In this document: positions 1-8,660 of the stretch, piece by piece
Numbering within the stretch: the stretch's first letter is position 1
Layout: each line of letters starts with the position of its first letter
Origin: Lujinxingia vulgaris
Lineage (GTDB): Bacteria > Myxococcota_A > Bradymonadia > Bradymonadales > Bradymonadaceae
Direction of reading: 5' to 3'
Length of the DNA stretch: 64,000 bases
Assembly: GCF_007997015.1 (NCBI RefSeq)
Contig: NZ_VOSM01000006.1
Coordinates: forward strand, 124,001 to 188,000
The notes under the pieces: model-generated
Database searches by the model: none
The model's input: only the letters and a program-made list of their open reading frames with translations
What the model was told of the DNA's origin: nothing
Translations under genes and position numbers: made by a program

Positions 1-1
1 G

Positions 2-328
2 CTGCAGAATGTGGACTTGCTCAAGGCGATGGAGCACGATCTGGGCGAAGAGCTCAAGGTGTTGCGCGTGGACGGTGGGGCAAGTGCGAACGGGCTGCTG
101 ATGCAGCTGCAGGCGGACTTTTTGAACCGCGAGATCGTGCGCCCGAAGATGACCGATACCACCGCCCTGGGGGCGGCGCTGCTGGCGGGTCTTGGTGCCG
201 GAATCTTTAGTGATTTCAACGCGATCAGCGAGACCTGGAAAGAAGACGCGCGCTTTAAGCCGGCGATGAGTCAGCAGCGGCGCAACATGCACCTGGAGCT
301 CTGGGAAGAGGGTTTGAAGAGGGTCTGA
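2..328 (+). CDS. glpK: Glycerol kinase, C-terminal fragment
   Basis: This is the last ~108 residues of an ATP:glycerol 3-phosphotransferase of the FGGY kinase family; the gene begins before the window, and the frame is open to base 2. The fragment carries the conserved C-terminal ATPase-fold segment LRVDGGASANGLLMQLQADF, followed by a TTALGAALLAGLGAG helix typical of GlpK. The product would make glycerol-3-phosphate, the backbone precursor of membrane phospholipids. The apparent GTG at 11 is internal and not a start. The stop is at 326-328, and the next gene starts 36 bp downstream on the same strand, so the two may share a transcript. Identification is firm for the FGGY family and good for GlpK itself. 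Confidence 0.9.
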   Translation: MQNVDLLKAMEHDLGEELKVLRVDGGASANGLLMQLQADFLNREIVRPKMTDTTALGAALLAGLGAGIFSDFNAISETWKEDARFKPAMSQQRRNMHLELWEEGLKRV

Positions 329-364
329 TCAGCACCACCGAGCGTCACCGCTACGAGGAGTGGA

Positions 365-2539
365 ATGAGCCGTCTGGAGAGCATCGGTTTGGGGGGGCGA
401 GATACGACGTTGCGGCACCAGCTGGTGCGCAACCTCGTCTTGCTCACCCTGCTGACGGCCGGGGCGGTGGCGCTGGTGTTTTTGATCGGCTCGTACCGGG
501 CGGTCGAGGAGCTCTCGGAGCAGGCGATTGACCAGGCGGTGGAGCGGGCGGATGCCGAGCTCGACCGCTTTTTTGTGCCGGTCTCCACCCAGCTGGAGGT
601 GCTGGCGGACTGGGGCACAGGCGGGGAGTTGAGCCTCGCTGAAGATGATGTTGAGGCGATGAACGCGCGGTTGATGCCGGTGCTGCGCAGGCTCAATCAG
701 GTCACCTCGGTGCTCTACGCCGACGCCGAGGGGCGCGAATATCTCTTGCTGGAGCAGGGGGGGGGCTGGGTCAATCGCCTGGTGGATCGCAAGGCCCGCG
801 GGGAGGTGGTGCGCTGGGTGCGTCGCGACGCCGATGGCAAGGTGGTGGAGCGCTGGGAGGAGAAGAGCGACTACGAGACGCGCAAGCGGCCCTGGTATAT
901 CGGGGCGATGTCTGCGGGTAAGCGTCAGGTGCATTGGACCGAGCCGTACACCTTTTTTACGACGAAAGATCCGGGCATCACCGCCTCGACGCGTTTTGAG
1001 GCTCCCGATGGGGGCGCGCAGGTGGTGGCGCTGGATGTGATGCTCAGCGATGTTTCGGCCTTCTCCACCGGCATTCGCCCCACCGAGCGCGGGTATGTCG
1101 CCGTGCTCGCCGGCGATGAGACGGTGATGGGCCTGCCGGCGCGGGGGCGTTATGAGGCTGAGGAGGCGATCCGGGCCGATGTGCTCAAGTCGACCTCGGA
1201 GCTTGGGCTGTGGGAGCTTCAGGAGGCGCTCAAGACCTGGCGAGAGGATGGAAGCGGGCAGGGGCTTGTGGAGGTGCGGGCTGCTGGCGAGCGCTACTGG
1301 GCAGGGTTTCGCTCGGTGGCGCTGGGGCAGCGCGAGCTGACGATCGCCACGATGGTGCCGCGCTCGGACTTTACCGGGGTGATCGAGCGGCAGCGCAACG
1401 TCACGCTGGGGCTGACGCTGCTGGCGCTGGGGCTTGCGGTGCTGGTGGGGGTGCGGACCTCGCGCTCGTATCGGCGCCGCTTTGAGCAGGTGATCGACGC
1501 GGCGCAGCGCCTGGGGCAGTACACCCTGGAGACGAAGATTGGCGAGGGGGGGATGGGCACGGTGTACCGCGCCCGCCACGCGATGCTGCAGCGGCCCACG
1601 GCGGTGAAGTTGCTCAAAGGGGAGCTCTACGACCGGGAGTCGGTGCGGCGTTTTGAGCGGGAGGTGCAGCTGACGTGCAAGCTGACGCATCCCAACACGA
1701 TCACGATTTTTGATTACGGTCGGACCACCGAGGGCGTCTTTTATTATGCGATGGAGCTGCTCGACGGGGTGACGCTTCTGGAGCTCATCAACTACTGCGG
1801 GCCGTTCGATGAGGGGCGCACGATTTTTCTGTTGCGCCAGGTGTGCGGGGCGCTTGCTGAGGCGCATGAGGCGGGGCTGATTCACCGGGATATCAAGCCG
1901 GGCAATATTGTGGTCGGCGATCGCGGGGGGCTGGGGGATTTTGTCAAAGTGCTGGATTTCGGGCTGGTGAAAGACATTCACGCCCCGCGCGAGGTTCAAC
2001 TGACAGGTCAGGACATCCTCCAGGGCTCGCCGGGCTTTATGGCGCCGGAGGTGATTCTGGGGCAGGGGGCCGATGATGTGCGCGTGGACATCTTTGCGAT
2101 GGGGGCGGTGGCCTATGTGCTGTTGACCGGGCAGAACCCCTATGAGGACAGCTCGGCGGTGAAGGTGATGCTCAAGCAGATCAACGAAGATCCGCCGCGC
2201 CCCTCGGAGGTGCTGGGGCGGGTCATCGATGCGGATCTCGAAGATCTGGTGATGCAATGCTTGAGTCGAAAGGCGGCGGAACGTCCGGCGACGATGCGGG
2301 AGCTAGCCGAGGCGCTGGAGGCGTGTGGGGCCAGCGCGCGCTGGGATGCGGCGCAGGCGAAGGCGTGGTGGGAGCGCCACGGGGCGAAGCTCGTGCCGGC
2401 CGCGAAAGCGGTGGCCTCCGAGTCCGACGATGAGTCTGGCGAGCTGGCGATGCAGGTGACCCTGGAGGTGGAGGCACCTCGGGAATCGCAGAAGATGGCC
2501 AGGCGCAGCGGTGCGGACGCCCCGGCGGAGCACGTCTAG
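365..2539 (+). CDS. Transmembrane Cache-sensor Ser/Thr protein kinase
   Basis: A 724-residue kinase with an unusual sensor layout. A first membrane helix lies at about residues 20-43, followed by an extracytoplasmic segment of ~300 residues that looks like a double-Cache ligand-binding domain (RPWYIGAMSAGKRQVHWTEP resembles the Cache W-Y core). A second helix is at about 345-362. A Hanks-type kinase domain occupies about 386-650, with the glycine loop GEGGMGTVYRA, VAIK-type lysine in AVKLLKGE, catalytic HRDIKPGN, DFGLVKD and an APE motif. The tail is low complexity. All catalytic residues are present, so it should be active. GAGGAG precedes the ATG. Cache domains more often feed histidine kinases or chemoreceptors, so this is a eukaryote-like kinase with a bacterial small-molecule sensor. 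The ligand and targets are unknown. Confidence 0.88.
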   Translation: MSRLESIGLGGRDTTLRHQLVRNLVLLTLLTAGAVALVFLIGSYRAVEELSEQAIDQAVERADAELDRFFVPVSTQLEVLADWGTGGELSLAEDDVEAMNARLMPVLRRLNQVTSVLYADAEGREYLLLEQGGGWVNRLVDRKARGEVVRWVRRDADGKVVERWEEKSDYETRKRPWYIGAMSAGKRQVHWTEPYTFFTTKDPGITASTRFEAPDGGAQVVALDVMLSDVSAFSTGIRPTERGYVAVLAGDETVMGLPARGRYEAEEAIRADVLKSTSELGLWELQEALKTWREDGSGQGLVEVRAAGERYWAGFRSVALGQRELTIATMVPRSDFTGVIERQRNVTLGLTLLALGLAVLVGVRTSRSYRRRFEQVIDAAQRLGQYTLETKIGEGGMGTVYRARHAMLQRPTAVKLLKGELYDRESVRRFEREVQLTCKLTHPNTITIFDYGRTTEGVFYYAMELLDGVTLLELINYCGPFDEGRTIFLLRQVCGALAEAHEAGLIHRDIKPGNIVVGDRGGLGDFVKVLDFGLVKDIHAPREVQLTGQDILQGSPGFMAPEVILGQGADDVRVDIFAMGAVAYVLLTGQNPYEDSSAVKVMLKQINEDPPRPSEVLGRVIDADLEDLVMQCLSRKAAERPATMRELAEALEACGASARWDAAQAKAWWERHGAKLVPAAKAVASESDDESGELAMQVTLEVEAPRESQKMARRSGADAPAEHV

Positions 2540-2556
2540 CGGCGTTGCCCAAAAAC

Positions 2557-3465
2557 TCAGCGATCGAGGTGATCTTCGGGGGGCACGAGCATCAGGGAGG
2601 TGGGGTGCTTTCGGGCCATGGCGCTGGCGATGGAGCCCAAAGCGCGGTCCTGAAGGGCGGAGCGGCTCTTTTTTCCAAGGATGAGCAGGTCGACCGAGTG
2701 GGTCTCACAGTGTTGGGTGAGGGTGGCGACGGTGGGGCCGGCGTAGACATGCGACTCGAAGGTCAGCTCGGGGTAGAGGGTTTTGACCTCGACGCCGAGC
2801 TCGATGAGGCATTCGCGGGTGCGCTCGGTGAGCTGATCGATGTCTTGAGGAGAGAGGTAGTTGACCAGGCCCGTGTTGAGCGTGGGGGTGGGGGTGTCGT
2901 GGAGAATGTGCACGAGATCAAGCTGCGCGCCGGTGAGGTGCGCCAGGTGGGCGGCGCTGAAGAGGGCGGCCTGGGAGCCGGGCATAAAGTCGAGGGCGAC
3001 GCTCAGGCCGGGCGGCTCGCTTAAGGTGGCGTGATCGGGCTGCACGAGCACGGTTTTGCAGGGGGCGCGGTGAACGAGCTTCATGGCGGTGGAGCCGAGC
3101 ATCGCGCGGCTGATGGCGCCGGCGCCGCTGGTGCCGAGCACAAGCCAGTCGACCTGGTGTGTGGTGCAGTAGTTGGTGATGACGGTGGCCGGTTTGCCCT
3201 CTTCGAGCAGAATGTCGATGTCGTCGGTATGCGGACTTAAGGTGCGCAGCCACTCGCGGACCTGGTGGGTCTGGCGGGCGTTGATATCGGGGTTCTCCGC
3301 GAGTCGCTCTCCGGCGTTGGCGGAGTAGTGCTCGGGCGGAGCGACGTAGAGGGCGCTCAGCGAGGCGGAGCGCTCGGTGGCGAGGATGCGCTCGCGCAGA
3401 TCGAGGGCCCAGCGTGCGGCGCTTTCGGCTTCCAGGGAGAGGTCGGTGGCCAGGAGGATCTTCAT
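2557..3465 (-). CDS. Tandem-domain universal stress protein (UspA family)
   Basis: A 302-residue cytoplasmic protein made of two UspA folds. The first (about 1-145) starts MKILLATDLS and ends with LVLGTSGAGAISRAMLGSTA followed by HRAPCKTVLV, which fits the G-x2-G-x9-G-S nucleotide-binding signature of ATP-binding Usp proteins. The second (about 155-300) has LILGKKSRSALQDRALGSIA near its end, a more degenerate loop. Such proteins bind ATP or other nucleotides and act in stress survival; the exact role is not predictable. It is convergent with the kinase gene (17 bp between stops). Its upstream region is filled with repeats, and no promoter is obvious. Confidence 0.88.
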   Translation of the reverse strand: MKILLATDLSLEAESAARWALDLRERILATERSASLSALYVAPPEHYSANAGERLAENPDINARQTHQVREWLRTLSPHTDDIDILLEEGKPATVITNYCTTHQVDWLVLGTSGAGAISRAMLGSTAMKLVHRAPCKTVLVQPDHATLSEPPGLSVALDFMPGSQAALFSAAHLAHLTGAQLDLVHILHDTPTPTLNTGLVNYLSPQDIDQLTERTRECLIELGVEVKTLYPELTFESHVYAGPTVATLTQHCETHSVDLLILGKKSRSALQDRALGSIASAMARKHPTSLMLVPPEDHLDR

Positions 3466-3545
3466 CGGGGAGCTCGGCGTTGGGAGAACTTCGATGAGGT
3501 TGCGCAGGCTTTTAAGAAGGTGGGCACGGGGGGCAGATGCCCAAG

Positions 3546-3759
3546 GCGCTGTGGTTCGCGGCGTGGGGCGATTTGTGAGGGCGTTTTTTGGGGTGCGGTT
3601 TGTGGTCAGGTGGTTGAGGGGCGCTGTGGTTCGCGGGTGGTGGTTGATTTGTGGTCAGGTGGTTGCGGGGCGCTGTGGTTCGCGGTGTGGGGAGGTTCGT
3701 GAGGGCGTTTTTTGGGGTGCGGTTTGTGGTTGGGTGGTTGAGGGGCGCTGTGGTTCGCG
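3546..3759. repeat. Degenerate direct repeats, GCGCTGTGGTTCGCG family
   Basis: The 15-mer GCGCTGTGGTTCGCG occurs at about 3546, 3621, 3670 and 3745, separated by GGTCAGGTGGTTG-rich stretches, giving steps of 75, 49 and 75 bp. It lies upstream of the Usp gene and is not obviously coding. It is a different sequence family from the GACC dyads elsewhere in the window. Confidence 0.75.
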
Positions 3760-3795
3760 AGTGTTGGTTGATTTGTGGTCAGGTGGTTGGCGGGG

Positions 3796-4010
3796 CGCCG
3801 AGCGCCCCAGGACGACGCTGACGGCGTCGCTGCGTCCTCGCGGTGGCGCTGCCACAGCTTCGTCCTTGCTCCTTGTCATCCCCCGCCCTGGATGCGCTCG
3901 GGTTGGGTGCCGAGCGCCCCAGGACGACGCTGACGGCGTCGCTGCGTCCTCGCGGTGGCGCTGCCACAGTTTCGTCCTGGCTCCTTGTCACCGCCGCCCT
4001 GGATGCGCTC
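3796..4010. repeat. Two tandem copies of a ~112-bp repeat
   Basis: A segment starting GCCGAGCGCCCCAGGACGAC and ending GCCCTGGATGCGCTCG occurs at about 3796-3900 and again at about 3908-4010 with few differences. It is non-coding in appearance and lies between the Usp start and the terminator of the next minus-strand gene. Confidence 0.8.
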
Positions 4011-4032
4011 GGGGTGGGGGGCGGTGAGTAAA

Positions 4033-4066
4033 CAAAAAAAAGGCCGGAGCGGGCTCCGGCCTTTTG
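4033..4066 (-). terminator. Rho-independent terminator of the hydrolase lipoprotein gene
   Basis: A GC-rich hairpin (AAGGCCGGAGC / GCTCCGGCCTT, arms 4040-4050 and 4053-4063) is followed, on the minus strand, by a run of Us from the A-tract at 4033-4041. It sits just after the stop of the 4093-6126 gene. Confidence 0.85.
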
Positions 4067-4092
4067 TGATGCGGGTTTGCTGGTTGAAAAGA

Positions 4093-6126
4093 TCAGTTGC
4101 GGGGGAAGACGCAGGGGGCGTCCTGGCAGACGTCGACGATGGTGCCGGTGCGGAAGAACTCGATCATTTGTTGCTGGTGTTCTTCCAGGCGGCGGGGGAG
4201 GCCGTGGGGGTCGCCGAGCTCGTCTTCGGGGGGCTGGGGGCCGATGGCGGGCCAGGGGTTGCCGAAGTCGTAGAGGACCACCCCGGAGCCCTCATGGGGG
4301 TAGGGGGTGGTGGGCACGGCGTAGGGCTGGCGGTCGACGTCGTAGTTGTCGAGGAGCGGGATGCCGATGTCGGTGCGGGCGACGATCTCGTTGGTGACCA
4401 CGGCGACCTGGTAGTCGCCTTTGGCCGGGGCGAGCAGGGCGCGTTTGTCGCTCTCGAAGAAGGGGGCGTGGTTGATGTGGCGCATGTAGCTGATGGGGTC
4501 GATGGTGTCCCAGAGCAGCTGAATGGCGGCGATGGCCAGGCCCTGGTCGACGCGGTCGGGGTAGCCCAGGTTGAGGAAGGCGAAGTAGGGGCCAAAGTTG
4601 ACGGAGCGCTCCATGAGCATGGCGTAGTTGATGCCGGGCACGCCCAGGTGGCCGCGCTCAATGTCGGGGGTCAGCGCCAGGAAGGTGGCGCCGAAGATGC
4701 CGCCCTGGGAGATGCCCATGTAGTAGTGCTCGTCGGGGTTGACGGTGATGTCGTAGGGCTGGAGCTCGTCGATCTCGCTAAGACCCTCGCGCATCGCGCG
4801 GGTGAGCACGGCGTAGTTGACGATGCCCTGGTGCATGCGGTCGACGAGCTCTTCGAAGTAGGTGGCGTGCTGCAGCGCGAAGCCGGCCAGGGGAATGTCG
4901 TCGGAGGAGAAGCCGGAGAAGGAGGTGGCGAAGAAGATCAGGTTGTTCTCGTTGGCGATTTTCGCCGTGTCGTTCGATCCGTAGGTGATCTCTTCGCCGC
5001 TGCCGAGCATGCCGTGGCCGTAGGTGACAAGGCCGTGGGGGGTGCCGTCGAGGGCGGAGTGGGGGATGCGCAGCCAGTAGGTGGCCTCAAGCGTGCCGTC
5101 CTGAGTGATGTCGCCCTCGGGGGTGCGGTTAAGCAGAAAGCCTCGGGCCGGGGCGCGCTCAGAGCGGGTGACGAAGGAGGGCACGGTGAAAGTGCCGATG
5201 ATGTCGAGCGCGATGTGCGGGTGCTCCTCCGGGGTGTTTTCGACGAGGCGGTCGACGGTGAACTGGACGGGGGTCTCCTCGATGGCGCTCAGGGCGTCGG
5301 TGACCATGGCGCGCACGTCTCCGTGGAGGCTCTCGGAGCTGCCGGTGTGGAAGTCCCAGGCCAGGGTGAGCTCGTCGCGATCGACGCCTTCGTCTTCGAG
5401 GATCTCGAAGAGGCGGTCGAAGCGGGGCTGGCGCCAGGCGAGTTCGGGATCTTCGGCGGCGGTGCCCGAGCGGTAGGCCTCAAAAGCCTCGGAGGGCTCA
5501 AAGGGCTGACCGTCGGTGGTCTGCAGGTTGCGCATCGCCACGATGTAGTGGCTGTTGAGCTCCAAAATCACCGCCGGGCGGATGAAGAGGACCTGTTTGT
5601 CGGCCGAGGGGGCCTTGGAGTCGAGTTCGGCCCAGAAGGGCACGTGTTCGACGCCTTCGTCGGTGACGCGCAGGAGCAGGATCTGGCGGTCCTCGTCTTC
5701 CAGGGAGCGCTCGATCGCGTCTTCGGCGGGCATCTCGGAGGTGTCGATGTCGGGGAAGAGCACGGTGATGGGGGTGCCCAGGCCGTAGCCGTCGAGGCGA
5801 CGGTAGGCGGCCGGATCGATGTGGCCGTCGCGGCTCTCGGGGAGGCTCTCGGCGCCGAAGTCCAGGGTGTAGCCGGTGGGGCGGCTCGCGTCCTCTTGAA
5901 GGTAGAGGCTGGAGGGCCAGGGGAGCGTGCAGTAGGAGGGCATCAGCGCGTCGCAGTCGGTGGTGCGCGCGGTGGGGAGCGGGCCGGTGTCGGTGTCGGC
6001 GTCGGGGCCGACGTCTTCGGAGGTGTCCGGCAGGCCTGAGTCGGGGGTCTCGGTGTCGGCGGGTTCGGAGCAGGCGGCAAGAAGCGCGGTGAGCGCCAGG
6101 GGCCAGAGCAGGTGGGTGCGGTTCAT
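4093..6126 (-). CDS. Large alpha/beta-hydrolase-like lipoprotein
   Basis: A 677-residue exported protein. It starts with a type II signal peptide ending in lipobox LLAAC (Cys about 20), followed by a ~35-residue acidic Asp/Pro/Thr linker. The rest resembles the alpha/beta-hydrolase fold: an oxyanion-type strand GLVTYGHGMLG near the middle, a nucleophile elbow YYMGISQGGIFGATF (GxSxG), and late Asp/His candidates in the C-terminal third. This suggests a surface-anchored esterase, lipase or peptidase; the substrate is unknown. A paralogue of the same layout lies at 27220-29229. The start is supported by AGGA six bases before the ATG. It follows the M23 peptidase gene on the same strand after 105 bp and ends at a strong terminator. 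Family assignment rests on the elbow and layout, not on an overall alignment. Confidence 0.72.
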   Translation of the reverse strand: MNRTHLLWPLALTALLAACSEPADTETPDSGLPDTSEDVGPDADTDTGPLPTARTTDCDALMPSYCTLPWPSSLYLQEDASRPTGYTLDFGAESLPESRDGHIDPAAYRRLDGYGLGTPITVLFPDIDTSEMPAEDAIERSLEDEDRQILLLRVTDEGVEHVPFWAELDSKAPSADKQVLFIRPAVILELNSHYIVAMRNLQTTDGQPFEPSEAFEAYRSGTAAEDPELAWRQPRFDRLFEILEDEGVDRDELTLAWDFHTGSSESLHGDVRAMVTDALSAIEETPVQFTVDRLVENTPEEHPHIALDIIGTFTVPSFVTRSERAPARGFLLNRTPEGDITQDGTLEATYWLRIPHSALDGTPHGLVTYGHGMLGSGEEITYGSNDTAKIANENNLIFFATSFSGFSSDDIPLAGFALQHATYFEELVDRMHQGIVNYAVLTRAMREGLSEIDELQPYDITVNPDEHYYMGISQGGIFGATFLALTPDIERGHLGVPGINYAMLMERSVNFGPYFAFLNLGYPDRVDQGLAIAAIQLLWDTIDPISYMRHINHAPFFESDKRALLAPAKGDYQVAVVTNEIVARTDIGIPLLDNYDVDRQPYAVPTTPYPHEGSGVVLYDFGNPWPAIGPQPPEDELGDPHGLPRRLEEHQQQMIEFFRTGTIVDVCQDAPCVFPRN

Positions 6127-6231
6127 GGAAAATCCTTATCAGCAGCGTGTTTCAATCCGAGCCGACGGGCGCGTTGCGGGAGCGGGCGCGGCGCCGGCGA
6201 GCGTTATTGAGGCCGTGGTGCGGGGCCAGGC

Positions 6232-7200
6232 TTAGATGGCTTCGCGGTGGATGATGCCGCGAAAGTCTTCGGCGCGAAAGGGCAGGTCGAGGCGCGGCTC
6301 CCGCTCGAAGGTTCGGGCGTAGAGCGTCGGCTTGAGGGGAAAGCGCGTGGGGAAATAGTTGATATGAAAGATCGTGGCCGCGGCGCGAAACGCGGTGCCG
6401 CGCAGGGAGCGCAGGTGGCGTCGGAGGCTGGCGTCGACGCAGGCGTCGATGGCCGCGCTCAGGGCGTCTTCGTCCCATTCGGTGGGCTCGACCGCCTCCT
6501 CGGGCACGTCGCCCCGGTAGGGTTTGGGGTCGTTGTGGACGCGCCAGATGGAGGCTTCGTCGGTGTTTTCGCGGGCGAAGGGGTCGATGGGGCGGCCGTT
6601 GAGCCAGGTGTTGAAATGCACATGCGGGGCCGACCAGGGGAAGGCGGCAAGCATGTCGACGCCGGAGCCGCCGGCCAGAGCGATAGGCTGGGCACGTCCG
6701 ACCATCTGGCCCGGGGTGACCAGCGCTCGGCCCAGGTGGTTGCTGGTGGTGATGAGCCCGCGGCCGTGGTCGATGAGCACCTTGAGCCCGCCGCGGTGGA
6801 ACTCGTTGGAGACGCGCAGCACACGTCCCGGCGCCGGCGCCACCACCACGGTGCCCACGGGGATGGCGAAGTCGGTGCCGTTGTGGCTGTCGTAGGTGCG
6901 CGCTTTTCCGCGGTAGTCGGTGACCCGGGTGACGCGGACCGACCAGCCCTCTTCGACCGGGGTGGGGGTATGGTTAAAAAGATTGTAGATGGGGATGAGT
7001 CCGTCTTTGCGGGTGAGGCCGAGCCAGGTGGAGAGGCTTAAGCGGGGGTGGAGGATCTTCAGGCTGGTGGTGTCAAAGCGGCTGGGTGGGGTGTGGGGAT
7101 CGCCGCGGAGCATGAGCATCGCCTCGCGCAGGCGTTGCGAGGGGTTGGTGAGGCCGAAGATTTCGGGGATGGAGAGTGGCGAGGTGGTGATGTCGCTCAT
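6232..7200 (-). CDS. M23-family metallopeptidase (LytM/duplicated hybrid motif)
   Basis: A 322-residue protein with a central M23 domain at about residues 95-205. Zinc ligands are visible in HNGTDFAIPVGT (HxxxD) and in SAPHVHFNTW (HxH), with the typical VVAPAPGRVL and ITTSNHLGRALVTPGQMV strands between them. M23 enzymes cut peptidoglycan cross-bridges or act as catalytically dead activators; here the ligand set looks complete. No signal peptide is visible, which is unusual for a cell-wall enzyme and suggests either another export route or a cytoplasmic role. The C-terminal ~100 residues have no recognised domain. The start ATG has only a weak ribosome site. It is probably co-transcribed with the hydrolase lipoprotein downstream. 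Confidence 0.8.
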   Translation of the reverse strand: MSDITTSPLSIPEIFGLTNPSQRLREAMLMLRGDPHTPPSRFDTTSLKILHPRLSLSTWLGLTRKDGLIPIYNLFNHTPTPVEEGWSVRVTRVTDYRGKARTYDSHNGTDFAIPVGTVVVAPAPGRVLRVSNEFHRGGLKVLIDHGRGLITTSNHLGRALVTPGQMVGRAQPIALAGGSGVDMLAAFPWSAPHVHFNTWLNGRPIDPFARENTDEASIWRVHNDPKPYRGDVPEEAVEPTEWDEDALSAAIDACVDASLRRHLRSLRGTAFRAAATIFHINYFPTRFPLKPTLYARTFEREPRLDLPFRAEDFRGIIHREAI

Positions 7201-7267
7201 GAGGGGGGATCCGTTTTATTGATCAGGGTTTTTTGATTTGGGGGAGGTGGGTGGGGTTGGTCTCGGG

Positions 7268-7520
7268 TTTGGGCTCGTGCTGGTGCTCGTACTGGTACTC
7301 GTACTCGTACTGGTACTCGTACTCGTACTGGTAGCTGGTGCTGGTACTCGTACTCGTACTGGTTGCTGGTGCTCGTACTCGTGCTGGTAGCTGGTGCTCG
7401 TACTCGTACTCGTGCTGGTGCTCGTGCTCGTACTGGTGCTGGTGCTCGTACTCGTACTCGTACTCGTACTCGTACTGGTAGCTGGTGCTCGTACGGGTAG
7501 CTGGTGCTCGAACTCGAGTT
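7268..7520. repeat. Hexanucleotide-type microsatellite (CTCGTA/CTGGTA)
   Basis: About 250 bp made of interspersed CTCGTA, CTGGTA, CTGGTG and CTCGTG hexamers. A minus-strand frame through it reads YEYEYQYEHQ repeats, but there is no domain, no convincing ribosome site and the bias is explained by the repeat alone, so I do not call a gene. Length instability by slippage is likely. Confidence 0.85.
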
Positions 7521-7614
7521 GGTGCTCGTGCAGGTGCAGGTGCTCTCGGCGTTTGTGATGGCGGTTGGGTTGAGGGCTCGTGAGGTCTCGGTGTTGGATG
7601 GGATGAGCGGCTAG

Positions 7615-7782
7615 AGGGCTTTGGAGCGTTTTTTTCGGGATCGGATGAGCGTTTGGAGGGCTTTAGAGCGTTTTTTTCGATCATGGATGAGCGATTTGAG
7701 GGCTTTAGAGCGTTTTTTTCGATCATGGATGAGCGATTTGAGGGCTTTAGAGCGTGTTTTTCGGGATCGGAGGAGCGAGACG
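7615..7782. repeat. Four tandem 42-bp repeats
   Basis: Units beginning AGGGCTTTAGAGCG start at 7615, 7657, 7699 and 7741, exactly 42 bp apart; the two central copies are almost identical. Each carries a T-tract and GATCATGGATGAGCG. The period is a multiple of three and some frames stay open through it, but coding is not supported. Together with the microsatellite it fills the gap between the M23 gene and the next gene. Confidence 0.85.
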
Positions 7783-7893
7783 AGGGCTCGGGAGCCTTCG
7801 GGGGCTTCATCGCGTCGAAAAAAAGGTGTTTCGGGGCATGTTTTGCATCCTAAATCTTGAACGGGCGTTCAGTCCATGGGGCGCGGGGTCGGG

Positions 7894-8577
7894 TCAGGGC
7901 CGGGCCTGGCGTTCGTTTTTGCGGTGTTTGGCGTAGGCGATGGCGACGCCCGCGGCGGAGAGGCCCAGGGTGGCGGCCAGGAGCAGCCAGAAGAGGGCGC
8001 CGGAGGAGGGCTCGGCGTTGGAGAGGTCGCGTAGTTTGATGTCGAGGGTGCTGAAGCAGCGCTCGATGGGGGTGTTCCAGGCGTGGAATTGCGCGGCGCC
8101 GCCCTCGCCAGCGGGGAGGTTAGCGAAGGTGGGGTCGAAGCAGGCGTCGAGTTCGGTGCGAAAGCGGGTGTGGGTGGCCTCGGTGATGTCGCCTGTGGCA
8201 AGGGCCTGGTCGAGGAGCTCGTGGCGGCGTTGGTGGTAGTCTTCCAGGCGCGGCAGCGCGGCGCTGGCTTCGCGCAAAAAGTCGGCGCGGTGGCGCATGA
8301 CGCTGAAGTCGGCGTCGTCTTGGAGCTCGCCAGTGGCGTCGCAGTCGGCCAGGGCGCGGGTGCGCCAGGCGTCCAGAGCTTGCATGGACTGGCGCGTGGG
8401 GTGGTCGGCTTCGAGGCGCTCCACAAGTGCCGAGAGCTCGCCGGGGGTGGGCATGGCGGCGACGGTCTGACAGCGGGAGTTGGAGGCGGTCTTGGCGAGT
8501 GCGGGCTGCGCGCTGGCCAGGCTCAGGGTGGTGAGGGCAGCGAACAGGATGGCGAGGAGGAGGGGGTGGCGAGACAT
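7894..8577 (-). CDS. Exported protein with C-terminal membrane anchor, function unknown
   Basis: A protein of about 227 residues if the ATG at 8577 is used; a longer GTG start at 8610 would add 11 hydrophilic residues before the signal peptide and has no ribosome site. It has a cleavable-looking signal (ATTLSLASAQPALA), a mostly helical, charged middle with four cysteines (SRCQT, LADCD, DACFD, ERCFS), and a C-terminal hydrophobic helix (ALFWLLLAATLGLSAAGVAI) followed by a basic tail. The layout suggests a periplasmic helical domain anchored by its C-terminus. I do not recognise the family. Confidence 0.65.
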   Translation of the reverse strand: MSRHPLLLAILFAALTTLSLASAQPALAKTASNSRCQTVAAMPTPGELSALVERLEADHPTRQSMQALDAWRTRALADCDATGELQDDADFSVMRHRADFLREASAALPRLEDYHQRRHELLDQALATGDITEATHTRFRTELDACFDPTFANLPAGEGGAAQFHAWNTPIERCFSTLDIKLRDLSNAEPSSGALFWLLLAATLGLSAAGVAIAYAKHRKNERQARP

Positions 8578-8660
8578 CGTTTGCTCGGGTGGGGGATCTG
8601 TGGGGGGCACAGCATGGCAGGGAGGTGGTGTGGATGCCAGCCGGAGTTGGGGGGGGGAGG

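Noticed and set aside
329-2257. Long minus-strand frame opposite the Cache kinase
   Set aside because: His/Arg/Pro-rich antisense translation with no motif; the plus-strand kinase has all catalytic residues.
3955-6039. Long plus-strand frame of 694 codons
   Set aside because: Antisense shadow of the hydrolase lipoprotein; Gly/Val/Asp-rich composition from complementing GC-rich codons, no domain. The same holds for long plus-strand frames at 20832-22952, 24399-25943 and 35479-37182.
7223-7810. 195-codon minus-strand frame with YEYEYQ repeats
   Set aside because: Fully explained by the microsatellite and 42-bp repeats; no ribosome site or domain.
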